Assembly (NCBI RefSeq): GCF_023715845.1
Contig: NZ_JAMBOR010000017.1
Span: 1 to 64,000 of the forward strand
DNA length: 64,000 nucleotides
Direction: 5' to 3'
DNA from: Fictibacillus phosphorivorans
GTDB lineage: Bacteria > Bacillota > Bacilli > Bacillales > Fictibacillaceae
In this document: piece by piece, positions 51,858 to 60,791 of the stretch
Numbering within the stretch: the stretch's first letter is position 1
Layout: each line of letters starts with the position of its first letter
Translations under genes and position numbers: made by a program
Notes under the pieces: generated by a model
What the model saw: the letters and a program-made list of their open reading frames with translations, nothing else
Told to the model about the DNA's origin: nothing
The model's database searches: none

Positions 51858-52169
51858 ATGAATATTATCGCGGTTACAGCTTGTCCAGCAGGTGTTGCAC
51901 ATACACATATGGCTGCGGCGGCTTTAGAAGCATCAGCTAAAAAATCAGGCGTAAAGATTAAGGTAGAAAAGCAAGGTGCAATGGGTATTGAAAACAAGAT
52001 TAAAGACAAAGAAGTAACGGAAGCAAAAGCACTGATCCTAGCAGTTGATACAGCTATAGCAAAATCAGAGCGATTCGATGGTATCCCGACTGTGAAAGTA
52101 TCCGTTGCAGAAGCGGTTAAGAATCCCCAAGGCTTGATCGATCAAGCCATTGAACTCGCGAAGAAATAA
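51858..52169 (+). CDS. PTS fructose-family EIIB component
   Basis: This 103-aa protein has the phosphocysteine C9 in VTACPAGVAHTHMAAAAL, the standard IIB-fructose motif. It sits between the IIA and IIC genes and transfers phosphate to the sugar during uptake. Confidence 0.9.
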   Translation: MNIIAVTACPAGVAHTHMAAAALEASAKKSGVKIKVEKQGAMGIENKIKDKEVTEAKALILAVDTAIAKSERFDGIPTVKVSVAEAVKNPQGLIDQAIELAKK

Positions 52170-52196
52170 TGCACTAAAATAAGGAGTTGAATTCTT

Positions 52197-53216
52197 ATGA
52201 AGAAAGTTCTTGAAGAAGCCAAAACACACCTTATGACAGGTGTATCTTATATGCTGCCATTTGTTGTGGCCGGCGGATTATTGCTTACGGTCGGTTTATT
52301 GCTCGGCGGTGGGGAGCAAGAAGCAGGATTTGCAAAAAAAACAGTTGATACAGGTGTCCTTATTTTCAAACTAATGGTTCCCGTAATGGCTGGTTACATG
52401 GCGTTTTCTATTGCCGACAGGCCTGGTATAGCACCTGGTATGGTTGGTGGAATGGTCGCAAATGAGATCGGAGCAGGATTTTTAGGAGGAATTGTGGCCG
52501 GATTTCTTGCAGGTTACATTGTAAACGGTATCAAAACGATTCCGGTACACCGATATTTTGTACAATTAAAACCGATTATTATTATACCTTTACTCGGTGC
52601 TGGTGCTGTAGCGTTACTGATGTATATTATTGGACAGCCCATTGCAGCCCTTTCAGAAGGCTTAGAAGCATGGTTGAAATCATTAAGCGGAGGTAACCTC
52701 ATTGTTCTTGGAATGATTATCGGTGCCATGATGGCATTTGATATGGGTGGTCCTGTTAATAAAGTGGCATTTGCTTTCTGTGTAGGAATGTTAAATCAGG
52801 AAATCTACGCACCTATGGCTGCTTGTTGGATTGGAATAATGACACCGCCGATCGGACTTGCACTAGCTACTAGAATTGCTCCTAAGAAATTTACGATAGC
52901 CGAAAGACAGAGTGCACTACCAACGACCTTCATGGGAGCTACAGGTATTACAGAAGGCGCGATACCATTTGCGGTAACTGATCCGCTTCGTGTTATTCCT
53001 TCTATTGTGATAGGTTCTGCAGTAGGAGGAGCACTAGCCTTGGCTTTTGGTGCACAGGCGCCAGTTCCAAGCGGTGGAATATTTGTAGTACCATTCTTCA
53101 TTAAGCCGGTCATGTTCGTAGTTGCATTTGTAATTGGTATTGTTGTAACGGCAATAACTGCTTCTGTTTTGAAGAAAAAAGTAGATGAAGAAATGCCGAT
53201 AACGGAAGAGGCTTAA
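52197..53216 (+). CDS. PTS fructose-family EIIC component
   Basis: This 339-aa membrane permease domain shows GVSYMLPFVVAGGLLL near the start, GGPVNKVAFAF and TEGAIPFAVTDPLR, and has about nine membrane segments. With IIA and IIB it completes the second mannoside-type PTS in the window. A GH38 gene follows after an intercistronic hairpin. Confidence 0.9.
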   Translation: MKKVLEEAKTHLMTGVSYMLPFVVAGGLLLTVGLLLGGGEQEAGFAKKTVDTGVLIFKLMVPVMAGYMAFSIADRPGIAPGMVGGMVANEIGAGFLGGIVAGFLAGYIVNGIKTIPVHRYFVQLKPIIIIPLLGAGAVALLMYIIGQPIAALSEGLEAWLKSLSGGNLIVLGMIIGAMMAFDMGGPVNKVAFAFCVGMLNQEIYAPMAACWIGIMTPPIGLALATRIAPKKFTIAERQSALPTTFMGATGITEGAIPFAVTDPLRVIPSIVIGSAVGGALALAFGAQAPVPSGGIFVVPFFIKPVMFVVAFVIGIVVTAITASVLKKKVDEEMPITEEA

Positions 53217-53237
53217 CATCATAGAAATAGAATGATG

Positions 53238-53263
53238 GGAGGGATCTAATTTTAGTTCCCTCC
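53238..53263 (+). terminator. Intercistronic stem-loop between EIIC and GH38
   Basis: GGAGGGA (53238-53244) pairs with TCCCTCC (53257-53263). There is no T-run, so it is more likely an mRNA stability or partial attenuation element. Confidence 0.5.
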
Positions 53264-53308
53264 TGTTCATTAGATACGAATTTTTTTGTAGATTTGGAGG
53301 CTTCTAAA

Positions 53309-55945
53309 ATGAATTTTCATGTTATATCACATACGCATTGGGATCGGGAGTGGCATCAAACCTATCAACAATATCGCGTTAAACTAGTTCGTTTTATGGA
53401 TGAACTTATCGAACTGTTAGAAAATACCCCTTCCTATACTTCTTTCATGTTAGATGGACAAACAATCGTATTGGAAGATTACCTGGAGATCAAGCCTCAT
53501 AAGAAAGAAGCGATTGCTAAGCTGGTTCAGAAAGAGAGGCTTTTAATTGGCCCTTGGTATATCCAGCCTGATGAATTTATTCCAAGTGGCGAATCCCTCG
53601 TCAGAAATCTTTTGATCGGACAGAAAATCGCTAAGGATTTCGGTCCATCCATGCAGATCGGCTATCTTCCCGACTCTTTTGGACAGGCAGCTCAGATTCC
53701 TCAGGTACTAAATGGCTTCGGAATGAAAAACGCACTTTTTTGGCGTGGTATCACAAATGAAGAGACTGAGAAAACCGAATTCTGGTGGGAAGGATCAGAT
53801 GGCTCTCGAGTGTTAACCACTCATTTACCTTTAGGGTATGGAAATGGAGTTCTCTCAACAAAACTTGATCAAAATTTAAAAGTAATTGATAAAAATATCA
53901 GCGAATTAAAAGAGATAACAACATCCTCTAATATGCTGTTAATGTGCGGATTTGACCAAAGGAGTGCGATCAAAGAACTGCCTGAAATCGTGGATGAACT
54001 GAACGCTCATTTTTCTTCAGAGAAAAATGAGTATTCGATAAAGATCAGCAAACTACAGGATTATTTCGATGAAGTCAAACGGGAATCTGAAAACCTAGAA
54101 GTATTAAAGGGTGAATTTAGAAAAGGGAAAAACATGCGTGTGCATGTAAGTATTGCATCTACTAGGTTGGATTTAAAGAAGCTGAATTTCGAAGTCCAAA
54201 ATTTATATGAAAATTACTTGGAACCTATAAATGCCATGTCCCATTTGCTTGGGAATACCTATGATAATGCGATGATCAACCAAGGGTGGAAGTATACGCT
54301 GCAAAATCATGCACATGACTCGATCTGTAATGTGTGTACAGACGCAACACATAAGGAAATGGAGTTGCGCTATCAATATGCGAAGCAAATCGGTGAAACA
54401 CTTCAAAACAGCGCAACGAATGAGTTAATAGAAAAAATTAACTTTGATTACGATAAAGGACTTCCGTTGATTGTATTTAACACATTAGGACATAAAAGAA
54501 GCAATCTCGTTGAAGCTACAGTGCAGTTGAAAAGTGAGAGTTTTAGTCTTATTGACCAAAATGGCGTCGAGATTCCATACCAAGTGATTGAATCGAACCG
54601 CGAAAACTTAAACGATAAACAGATTGAAATCGGAGTGAAAAACGAAGATCAGTTTGTTTGGACCTCAAAGATTAAATTCTTGGCTGATGTTGAGGGGTTA
54701 GGATACAAAACATTTTATATGACGGATCGTAACCAACATTCAACTGAAGATTCCTTTGTTTATCAAGACGGTGTATTTTCAAATGATCTCTTCCAAGTTG
54801 AGATTCAATCAAATGGATCGTTAACGGTTAAGGACCATCTGTCCGACAAAGAATATAAAAATTTAAATCTGTTTGAGGAAGGCGGAAATGCTGGTGACGA
54901 GTATGACTTTTCTCCTCCAAGAGAAGATGTGATCGTCACTACAAAAGATTCAGTTCCTTCTATTTCGGTTGTTAATAATGGACCGATATTTGCTACTGTA
55001 AAAATTACGCATGAACTAGAAGTGCCTGTGGATACCGATGTGAATGGACGAACTAAGGAATACGAATCAATGATGATAGATACATTCGTTACCGTTAGTC
55101 GCCATGAAGATCGCATCGATATAAAGACTAAGATTCATAATACAGTAAAAAATCATAGGATTCGTACACTTTTTGAAACAGGACTTAAAACAAGTAAGCA
55201 TGCAGCAGATCAACAGTTTGGATTGATCCAACGTGAAAATTACTTGCCGCAAGTCGAATACTGGGAAGAAGAAAAATGGGAAGAAAAATACTATCCCATC
55301 TATCCTCAGCAGAAATATGTAGATGTATCTGATCAGAACAGAGGATTGGCGATCCTTAATAAAGGTCTTCCTCAGTATGAGATTCTCCATAACGAGCAAC
55401 CAACCATTGCTCTTACATTATTAAGTGGAACGGATTATATGGGTAAACAGGACCTCGTTGACAGACCAGGCAGAAGATCAGGCCTTCATGTTGAAACGCC
55501 AGATAGTAGTTTGATCGGAATCCATGAGATGGAGTATTCAATCCATCCGCATTCCGGAAATGTGGTAGATGCAAAAGTAGGATTAAAAGCGAATGAATAT
55601 ATAACTTCGTTGACAGCAGTTCAAGTGAATACACGCACAGTTCAATCAGAATTCGCTGATCATAACCGTTTTTTCCAATTAAACCATGCGGATATCGGAA
55701 TTAGTGCTGTAAAGAAATGTGAGAATGATGACAGTTTAATTATCCGAATCTATAATACAACAGATTGTGAAATACCTTTAATAGAGGCACAGTTTAACAC
55801 GGATTTCTTTAATGATATTGAGATGGTCGATTTAAATGAGAACGTCCTATCACATACTAATGAAAGAATTATAAGGGACAATGATCGTATTGAATTGAAG
55901 GATATCAAGAGCAACGAAATTATAACCCTTAAATTAAGCCGATAA
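53309..55945 (+). CDS. GH38 alpha-mannosidase (third of three)
   Basis: This 878-aa GH38 enzyme starts MNFHVISHTHWDREWH, with zinc ligands H10 and D12, and has the nucleophile D122 in GYLPDSFGQAAQ. It is closer in motif to the MngB-like protein at 45644 than to the ABC-linked one at 14032. ATG 53309 is preceded by TTTGGAGGC; an upstream TTG at 53294 lies on that site. It is linked to the second PTS, so its substrate should be a 6-phospho-mannosyl compound. It has no signal peptide and should be cytoplasmic. Confidence 0.9.
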   Translation: MNFHVISHTHWDREWHQTYQQYRVKLVRFMDELIELLENTPSYTSFMLDGQTIVLEDYLEIKPHKKEAIAKLVQKERLLIGPWYIQPDEFIPSGESLVRNLLIGQKIAKDFGPSMQIGYLPDSFGQAAQIPQVLNGFGMKNALFWRGITNEETEKTEFWWEGSDGSRVLTTHLPLGYGNGVLSTKLDQNLKVIDKNISELKEITTSSNMLLMCGFDQRSAIKELPEIVDELNAHFSSEKNEYSIKISKLQDYFDEVKRESENLEVLKGEFRKGKNMRVHVSIASTRLDLKKLNFEVQNLYENYLEPINAMSHLLGNTYDNAMINQGWKYTLQNHAHDSICNVCTDATHKEMELRYQYAKQIGETLQNSATNELIEKINFDYDKGLPLIVFNTLGHKRSNLVEATVQLKSESFSLIDQNGVEIPYQVIESNRENLNDKQIEIGVKNEDQFVWTSKIKFLADVEGLGYKTFYMTDRNQHSTEDSFVYQDGVFSNDLFQVEIQSNGSLTVKDHLSDKEYKNLNLFEEGGNAGDEYDFSPPREDVIVTTKDSVPSISVVNNGPIFATVKITHELEVPVDTDVNGRTKEYESMMIDTFVTVSRHEDRIDIKTKIHNTVKNHRIRTLFETGLKTSKHAADQQFGLIQRENYLPQVEYWEEEKWEEKYYPIYPQQKYVDVSDQNRGLAILNKGLPQYEILHNEQPTIALTLLSGTDYMGKQDLVDRPGRRSGLHVETPDSSLIGIHEMEYSIHPHSGNVVDAKVGLKANEYITSLTAVQVNTRTVQSEFADHNRFFQLNHADIGISAVKKCENDDSLIIRIYNTTDCEIPLIEAQFNTDFFNDIEMVDLNENVLSHTNERIIRDNDRIELKDIKSNEIITLKLSR

Positions 55946-56013
55946 CTTTTGAACAGGGATAACAATTAGATAAATAAGGACATTTTATTCTTTAAGGAAG
56001 GGAGGTCATTCTA

Positions 56014-57987
56014 TTGGTTTTATTAAACAATCGTTTAAAAGAGATTATAAAAGAATTCCTAGTCTATGAGGAGCCGGTCACAAGCGAATATTTATCTAAA
56101 TTCCTAGGAGTCACATCTCGCACGATCAGAAATGACATTACGTTGTTAAATCAAGAATTAGGTAAGATCGGTGTGAAAATTGATGCACAAAGAGGAGTCG
56201 GGTATTTTCTCGAACCAAAACCAGATCAGGAAATTAAGGAATTAATCGAAGAGTTGTTTCAATTACATGACACCTCTGGTAATGGCCTTCCTGTTTTACC
56301 TGAAGAAAGGGTCCTTTATATATTGAAAAATATTATTATGGCTGATGACTTTATCACCATTGAACAAATGGCAAATGAATTGTTTGTAAGTAAATCAACT
56401 GTTGATAATGATTTGAAACAGGTGGAAACGTTATTAAAGAAATTTAACGTATCACTGTTTAAAAAACCGAATTACGGAATCAAATTAGTGGGCAATGAGA
56501 TGAACATTCGTTTTTGTTTATCTGCTTCCCTTTCGGATTTTAAAAAAGGACATTCACTTCAAGAAAATGATAGTCAGCCATTTGTAGAAGAATTAGACAT
56601 TGACTTAATCAGTAAAATCACGAAGCAGCATATCAAACAACTGCCTTTTAAGATTGCTGATCTGCCGTTAAATAACCTGATCATGCATATAGCGATAGGC
56701 ATTAAGCGCATTGAAAAAGGAAAAAGTATAAAACTTGATAAGCTTGAACTTAAACATATACAAGATCAACAGGAGTATATTGTTGCTTCACAAATCGTTT
56801 TTTCAATTGAAGCAGCGTTTTCTATTCAAATTCCAAATGAAGAGATCGCTTATATTACGATTCATTTGATGGGTGCTAAACGTTTTCAAGACGGAAAGCT
56901 CCAACAAGAGGATTTTATTGAAATGATCGGTGAAAGTAATTATGAGCTAATCCTCGAATTCTTGGCTGAAATCAAACGAATATACCGGATTGATCTTGTG
57001 GAAGATAAAGAATTCATATACGGATTAGGGTTGCATTTAAGGTCAGCCATGAATCGAATGAAATATGGAATGAACCTTCAAAATCCTATGTTGAAAGAGA
57101 TAAAATCCAAGTATCCTTTTTCATTTGAACTTGCCATCGTTGCATCTGATATTATTCAACAAAAACAAAACATTGTTATTAATGAAGATGAGATCGGTTA
57201 TATTGCTGTTCATCTTGAAGCTGCGATTGAACGGATGAAGAATAGGATGAAGAGGCAGGTCAGAAGGGTTGCCGTGGTTTGTTCTTCAGGTTTAGGAACA
57301 GCGAAGTTGCTTGCAGCAAGCATTGAGAGTAAGTTTCCGGGATTAACAATTGTCGGGACCTATCCTTCCTATTCTTTAAAAGATATTAAAAAGGAAGAAG
57401 TTGATTTGATCTTAAGTACGGTGCCGGTGAGTGAGGATAGTGCTGTACCTGTTCTTGAAATAAATGCACTTTTATCTGAAGATGATGTGGAAAAAGTTAA
57501 TGCTTATATATCCAGTAAATATTTGAATGAAGATCAAAAAAAATCTTTTGAAAAACTACAGAATTTCTTTCATGAGGAATTATTTTTTACAGAAATCGAT
57601 AATAAGGATTCGATCGGCGTTATAAAATCAATGTCATATACCCTTAATACCAAAGGCTTTGTAGATGATTCCTATGTAGATTCAGTACTTGATAGGGAAA
57701 AAATATCGCCCACATCGATCGGTAATCTAGTAGCGATTCCTCATCCCATAAAACAAAATGCACTCGATTCCTGTATAGCGATCGGTATTTTGAAAAAACC
57801 AATAAAATGGGGAGAACATAAGGTCCAGCTCGTACTGCTTCTTGCATTGAACGAAAAGGATAAAAATGAATTCAATTCTCTTTTCGATCGAATCTGGAAG
57901 CTTGTTCAGGATAAAAAGTTAGTGGCAGAGCTTTGTAAGGCGGCTAATTTTAATGAGATCATTACGAGGCTAGAAAAAATCAAATAA
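56014..57987 (+). CDS. PRD-domain PTS-dependent transcriptional activator (MtlR/LicR-like)
   Basis: This 657-aa regulator has an N-terminal HTH_11 (LGVTSRTIRNDITLLNQEL), a second HTH-like region (about 105-150, FVSKSTVDNDLKQVETLLKK), PRD1 (about 195-300) and PRD2 (about 305-415, LGLHLRSAMNRMK and IAVHLEAAIERM). A IIB-like domain with cysteine in VVCSSGLGTAK and a C-terminal IIA-like domain with IPHPIKQ follow. Such proteins are activated or inhibited by phosphorylation on PRD histidines, IIB cysteine and IIA histidine. It should control the second PTS operon. TTG 56014 follows GGAAGGGAGG. Confidence 0.88.
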   Translation: MVLLNNRLKEIIKEFLVYEEPVTSEYLSKFLGVTSRTIRNDITLLNQELGKIGVKIDAQRGVGYFLEPKPDQEIKELIEELFQLHDTSGNGLPVLPEERVLYILKNIIMADDFITIEQMANELFVSKSTVDNDLKQVETLLKKFNVSLFKKPNYGIKLVGNEMNIRFCLSASLSDFKKGHSLQENDSQPFVEELDIDLISKITKQHIKQLPFKIADLPLNNLIMHIAIGIKRIEKGKSIKLDKLELKHIQDQQEYIVASQIVFSIEAAFSIQIPNEEIAYITIHLMGAKRFQDGKLQQEDFIEMIGESNYELILEFLAEIKRIYRIDLVEDKEFIYGLGLHLRSAMNRMKYGMNLQNPMLKEIKSKYPFSFELAIVASDIIQQKQNIVINEDEIGYIAVHLEAAIERMKNRMKRQVRRVAVVCSSGLGTAKLLAASIESKFPGLTIVGTYPSYSLKDIKKEEVDLILSTVPVSEDSAVPVLEINALLSEDDVEKVNAYISSKYLNEDQKKSFEKLQNFFHEELFFTEIDNKDSIGVIKSMSYTLNTKGFVDDSYVDSVLDREKISPTSIGNLVAIPHPIKQNALDSCIAIGILKKPIKWGEHKVQLVLLLALNEKDKNEFNSLFDRIWKLVQDKKLVAELCKAANFNEIITRLEKIK

Positions 57988-58030
57988 TTTGAGTGAATCT
58001 AGACTTTGTTTGAACAGGGAGAGGTTAAAC

Positions 58031-58897
58031 ATGGTTAAAATAGCGATTGGTCAGATTACACCTGAAACGAGTAATAAGAGAGTTAACCTTGAAAAAATGA
58101 AACAATTTACAATAGAAGCAGCTGAAAAGGGAGCTAAATTAATAGCGTTTCCTGAACTTGCATTGACTGGTTACAATTGCGGGGATGATTTTTTTGAAGT
58201 TGCGGAAGAGATACCAGGAGATGCCACACGTTTTTTTGAAAAGTTAGCGATTCAATATAATATTTATATTACTTGGGGTATGCCTGAGAGAAGTTTAAGC
58301 AGTGTTCTTTATAATGCTGCAGCCCTTGTAGGTCCAAAAGGATATGTAGGAAAGTGGAGAAAGAATACATTGCCGGGACATGCAACAGACCAGACGGGAC
58401 CGGGTGCATTCCCTGATCGAAGATATTTTAAAGCGGGAGAAGATCTTCCTGTTTTTGATACTTCAATCGGCAGAATCGGTCTACTGATCTGTTATGATAT
58501 TTTCTTTCCGGAATTGGCTCGAATGCTGACTTTAAAAGGAGCAGATATCATTGTTGGCATTTCAGGTTCTCCCTCTTTTGAAAAAGATATTTTTGAACCC
58601 ATTGTAAAGGTCAGAGCTATGGAGAACACGGTTAATTTTGTTTATACGAACTTAGTTGGTAATGAAGGGGATACCGAGTATTGGGGTGGAGGCTGTATAA
58701 TCGGTGCTGGGGATAAAGAAACCAAAATACCAGGAACACCGATTGTATGTAAAGCTCCATATGAAGGAGAATGTATCACGGTAGGAGAGATAGATATCCA
58801 GCGTCACCATAAAATACGTCCTTACTTCCCCGTTTTAAGAGACTTAACAACAAGAATGTATGACCAGCTTGCAGAATTACATCGTAAAATGACATGA
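58031..58897 (+). CDS. Carbon-nitrogen hydrolase (nitrilase-superfamily amidase)
   Basis: This 288-aa nitrilase-superfamily amidase has a complete E-K-C triad: E42 in FPELALTG, K111 in KWRKNTLPG and C154 in LLICYDIFFPE. Such enzymes hydrolyse amides, carbamoyl groups or nitriles to acids and ammonia. ATG 58031 follows GGGAGAGG; the frame upstream to 57989 lacks a site. It comes 43 bp after the PRD regulator in the second mannoside locus, so it may hydrolyse an amide released by GH38. That is a context inference. Confidence 0.85.
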   Translation: MVKIAIGQITPETSNKRVNLEKMKQFTIEAAEKGAKLIAFPELALTGYNCGDDFFEVAEEIPGDATRFFEKLAIQYNIYITWGMPERSLSSVLYNAAALVGPKGYVGKWRKNTLPGHATDQTGPGAFPDRRYFKAGEDLPVFDTSIGRIGLLICYDIFFPELARMLTLKGADIIVGISGSPSFEKDIFEPIVKVRAMENTVNFVYTNLVGNEGDTEYWGGGCIIGAGDKETKIPGTPIVCKAPYEGECITVGEIDIQRHHKIRPYFPVLRDLTTRMYDQLAELHRKMT

Positions 58898-58903
58898 ATT
58901 CAT

Positions 58904-58939
58904 GAAAAGCTCCTTGCTATCAAGGAGCTTTTCTGTTTT
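58904..58939 (+). terminator. Terminator after the amidase gene
   Basis: GAAAAGCTCCTTG (58904-58916) and CAAGGAGCTTTTC (58921-58933) form a 13-bp perfect stem with a 4-base loop, and T residues follow. It ends the second mannoside locus. Confidence 0.9.
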
Positions 58940-59065
58940 TGTCTCCGTTCTATATGGGAAACCTTATGATTCAAATCAGTACGTTTCGAATCATTTTACA
59001 ATACATAAAACTTGTCGTACAGTTGGGGTAATTAAGCATGTGTTTAAATTCGAGGAGGTTTTTGC

Positions 59066-59833
59066 ATGAGTGTTATTGATATTAACTGCGATATGGGCGA
59101 GAGTTTTGGGGCTTACAAACTCGGAACGGACGAAAAGATTTTAAAGTATGTAACGTCAGCTAACATTGCGTGCGGCTTTCATGCTGGTGATCCAGCGACT
59201 ATGAGAAAAACGGTGAAGCTGGCTCTTGAGCATGGCGTGGGAATCGGTGTTCACCCTGGATTACCTGACCTGGCTGGTTTTGGCCGCCGTAATATTGATG
59301 TCTCACCTCAAGAAGCCTATGAGATGGTCGTGTATCAGATTGGTTCGTTATGGGCGTTCGTTCAGGCAGAAGGCGGGACCATCCAGCATGTGAAGCCGCA
59401 TGGAGCACTTTACAACATGGCCGCGGTGAATCGCGACCTGTCAGAAGCTATTGCAGAAGCGGTTTATAAGGTGAATCCAGATTTGATCTTGTTCGGACTT
59501 GCTGGTGGCGAGCTTGTAAAAGCGGGTGAGAAAGCAGGACTTCGAACAGCATCAGAGGTTTTTGCAGATCGAACGTATCAGCAGGATTGTACATTGACCT
59601 CCCGAAAGCTGCCGAACTGTATGATTGAAGATGACGACGAGGCAGTCGCTCAAGTCATCCGCATGGTAAAAGAGGGGAAAGTCATGACCCAGCAGAATGT
59701 CGACGCAGATATCAAAGCAGATACCGTTTGTATCCACGGAGACGGAGCTCATGCGCTATCATTCGCAAAAAAAATCAGGCAGACGCTTGAGGATTCAGAA
59801 ATTACGGTTCGTAAAATTGGCGAAAGTCTATAA
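59066..59833 (+). CDS. pxpA: LamB/YcsF family protein, 5-oxoprolinase subunit A
   Basis: This 255-aa protein has the complete PxpA pattern [42 protein letters not shown] and [10 protein letters not shown]. PxpA works with PxpB and PxpC in ATP-dependent hydrolysis of 5-oxoproline. Neither partner is visible here, so this copy is an orphan or the others lie elsewhere. GAGGAGG precedes the ATG. It has its own terminator and is not clearly linked to the downstream DeoR operon. Confidence 0.88.
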   Translation: MSVIDINCDMGESFGAYKLGTDEKILKYVTSANIACGFHAGDPATMRKTVKLALEHGVGIGVHPGLPDLAGFGRRNIDVSPQEAYEMVVYQIGSLWAFVQAEGGTIQHVKPHGALYNMAAVNRDLSEAIAEAVYKVNPDLILFGLAGGELVKAGEKAGLRTASEVFADRTYQQDCTLTSRKLPNCMIEDDDEAVAQVIRMVKEGKVMTQQNVDADIKADTVCIHGDGAHALSFAKKIRQTLEDSEITVRKIGESL

Positions 59834-59842
59834 AATAATGAT

Positions 59843-59890
59843 AGCTGGTTCCAAAGTGTTTGAAAATGACGCGATAGACCAGCTTTTTTG
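59843..59890 (+). terminator. Terminator after pxpA
   Basis: AGCTGGT (59843-59849) pairs with ACCAGCT (59878-59884), followed by six T residues. The loop is long (28 bp). Confidence 0.65.
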
Positions 59891-59921
59891 TTTGAAAAAA
59901 TAATCAAAAATAACACTTTAA

Positions 59922-60009
59922 TGTTACTTTTGAACAAACGCTCTAAAAAAAGTTGACAATTATGTTCATTTAGAACAATATAATAATTAAGAAATGTTTG
60001 AAATAAACA
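59922..60009. promoter_or_regulatory. Three matching 15-bp operators before the DeoR gene
   Basis: The sequences TGTTACTTTTGAACA (59922-59936), TGTTCATTTAGAACA (59963-59977) and TGTTTGAAATAAACA (59995-60009) share TGTTN7AACA. They lie on both sides of and within the promoter region (TTGACA at 59953, TATAAT at 59979). Spacings are 41 and 32 bp. They are probably operators of the DeoR regulator at 60025, controlling its own operon. The promoter has a 20-bp spacer, which is longer than usual. Confidence 0.65.
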
Positions 60010-60024
60010 AAGGTGATGATGAAG

Positions 60025-60789
60025 ATGCCTAAAGAGCGTCGAAATGAAATTCTTAAACAATTGAATGCTAAAGGAAAAATAGATATTGAAGATCTTGTAC
60101 GTGAACTAAATGTTTCCGCGATGACGGTTCGGCGGGATCTTGCTTATCTAGAAGAAAACAACAAGATTATTCGGACACACGGTGGTGCGATCTTAAATAA
60201 ACCGCTCGTTGTTGAATCATCATTTGCCTCCAAGGAAGGGAAGTTCAATGCGCAAAAGAAATGGATCGCTCAAAAAGCGGTTGAATTGATACAAGAGCAT
60301 TCAACCATTCTTTTGGATTCAGGGACCACAACTTTGGAAATCGCAAAATTGCTTAAAGAAAAAAAGACAATCACAGTGATCACCAATGATATAAAAATTG
60401 CAGCGGAGCTGATCGATTCGAATGTAAAGGTGATTGTGACAGGCGGCGAATTGCAGAATAAAGTTGGAACCCTATTCGGCCCCGTGACTGAACAAATACT
60501 GAAACACATCCATGTTGATCTCTTTTTCCTAGGTGCTCATGCGATTGACGTTAAAGCAGGAGTGACCGCACCTACTTTTGAAAAGGCTTCCATAAAAAAG
60601 CTTATGATCGAAGCCTCTGAAAAAACATGGCTAGTCGCTGATTCAAGCAAGTTTGATCAAAAATCTCTTACAAAAGCATGTGATTTACAACAGATCTCAG
60701 GTGTCATTACGGATTACAGTCTTACACATGATTTAAAAGAGAAATTGAGTGAATATCTCGATGTTGTAACCGTTGAAGGTGGTGAGTAA
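60025..60789 (+). CDS. DeoR-family transcriptional regulator
   Basis: This 254-aa repressor has an N-terminal winged helix (LNVSAMTVRRDLAYLEEN) and a DeoRC sensor with LLDSGTTTLEIAKLL, VITNDIKIA, VTGGELQNKVGTLFG and LVADSSKFDQ. The start at 60025 (MPKERRNE) follows AGGTGAT. It is first in an operon with the DUF1537 kinase (2 bp gap), PdxA2 and GntP genes and should respond to a phosphorylated four-carbon acid. Confidence 0.88.
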   Translation: MPKERRNEILKQLNAKGKIDIEDLVRELNVSAMTVRRDLAYLEENNKIIRTHGGAILNKPLVVESSFASKEGKFNAQKKWIAQKAVELIQEHSTILLDSGTTTLEIAKLLKEKKTITVITNDIKIAAELIDSNVKVIVTGGELQNKVGTLFGPVTEQILKHIHVDLFFLGAHAIDVKAGVTAPTFEKASIKKLMIEASEKTWLVADSSKFDQKSLTKACDLQQISGVITDYSLTHDLKEKLSEYLDVVTVEGGE

Positions 60790-60791
60790 TC

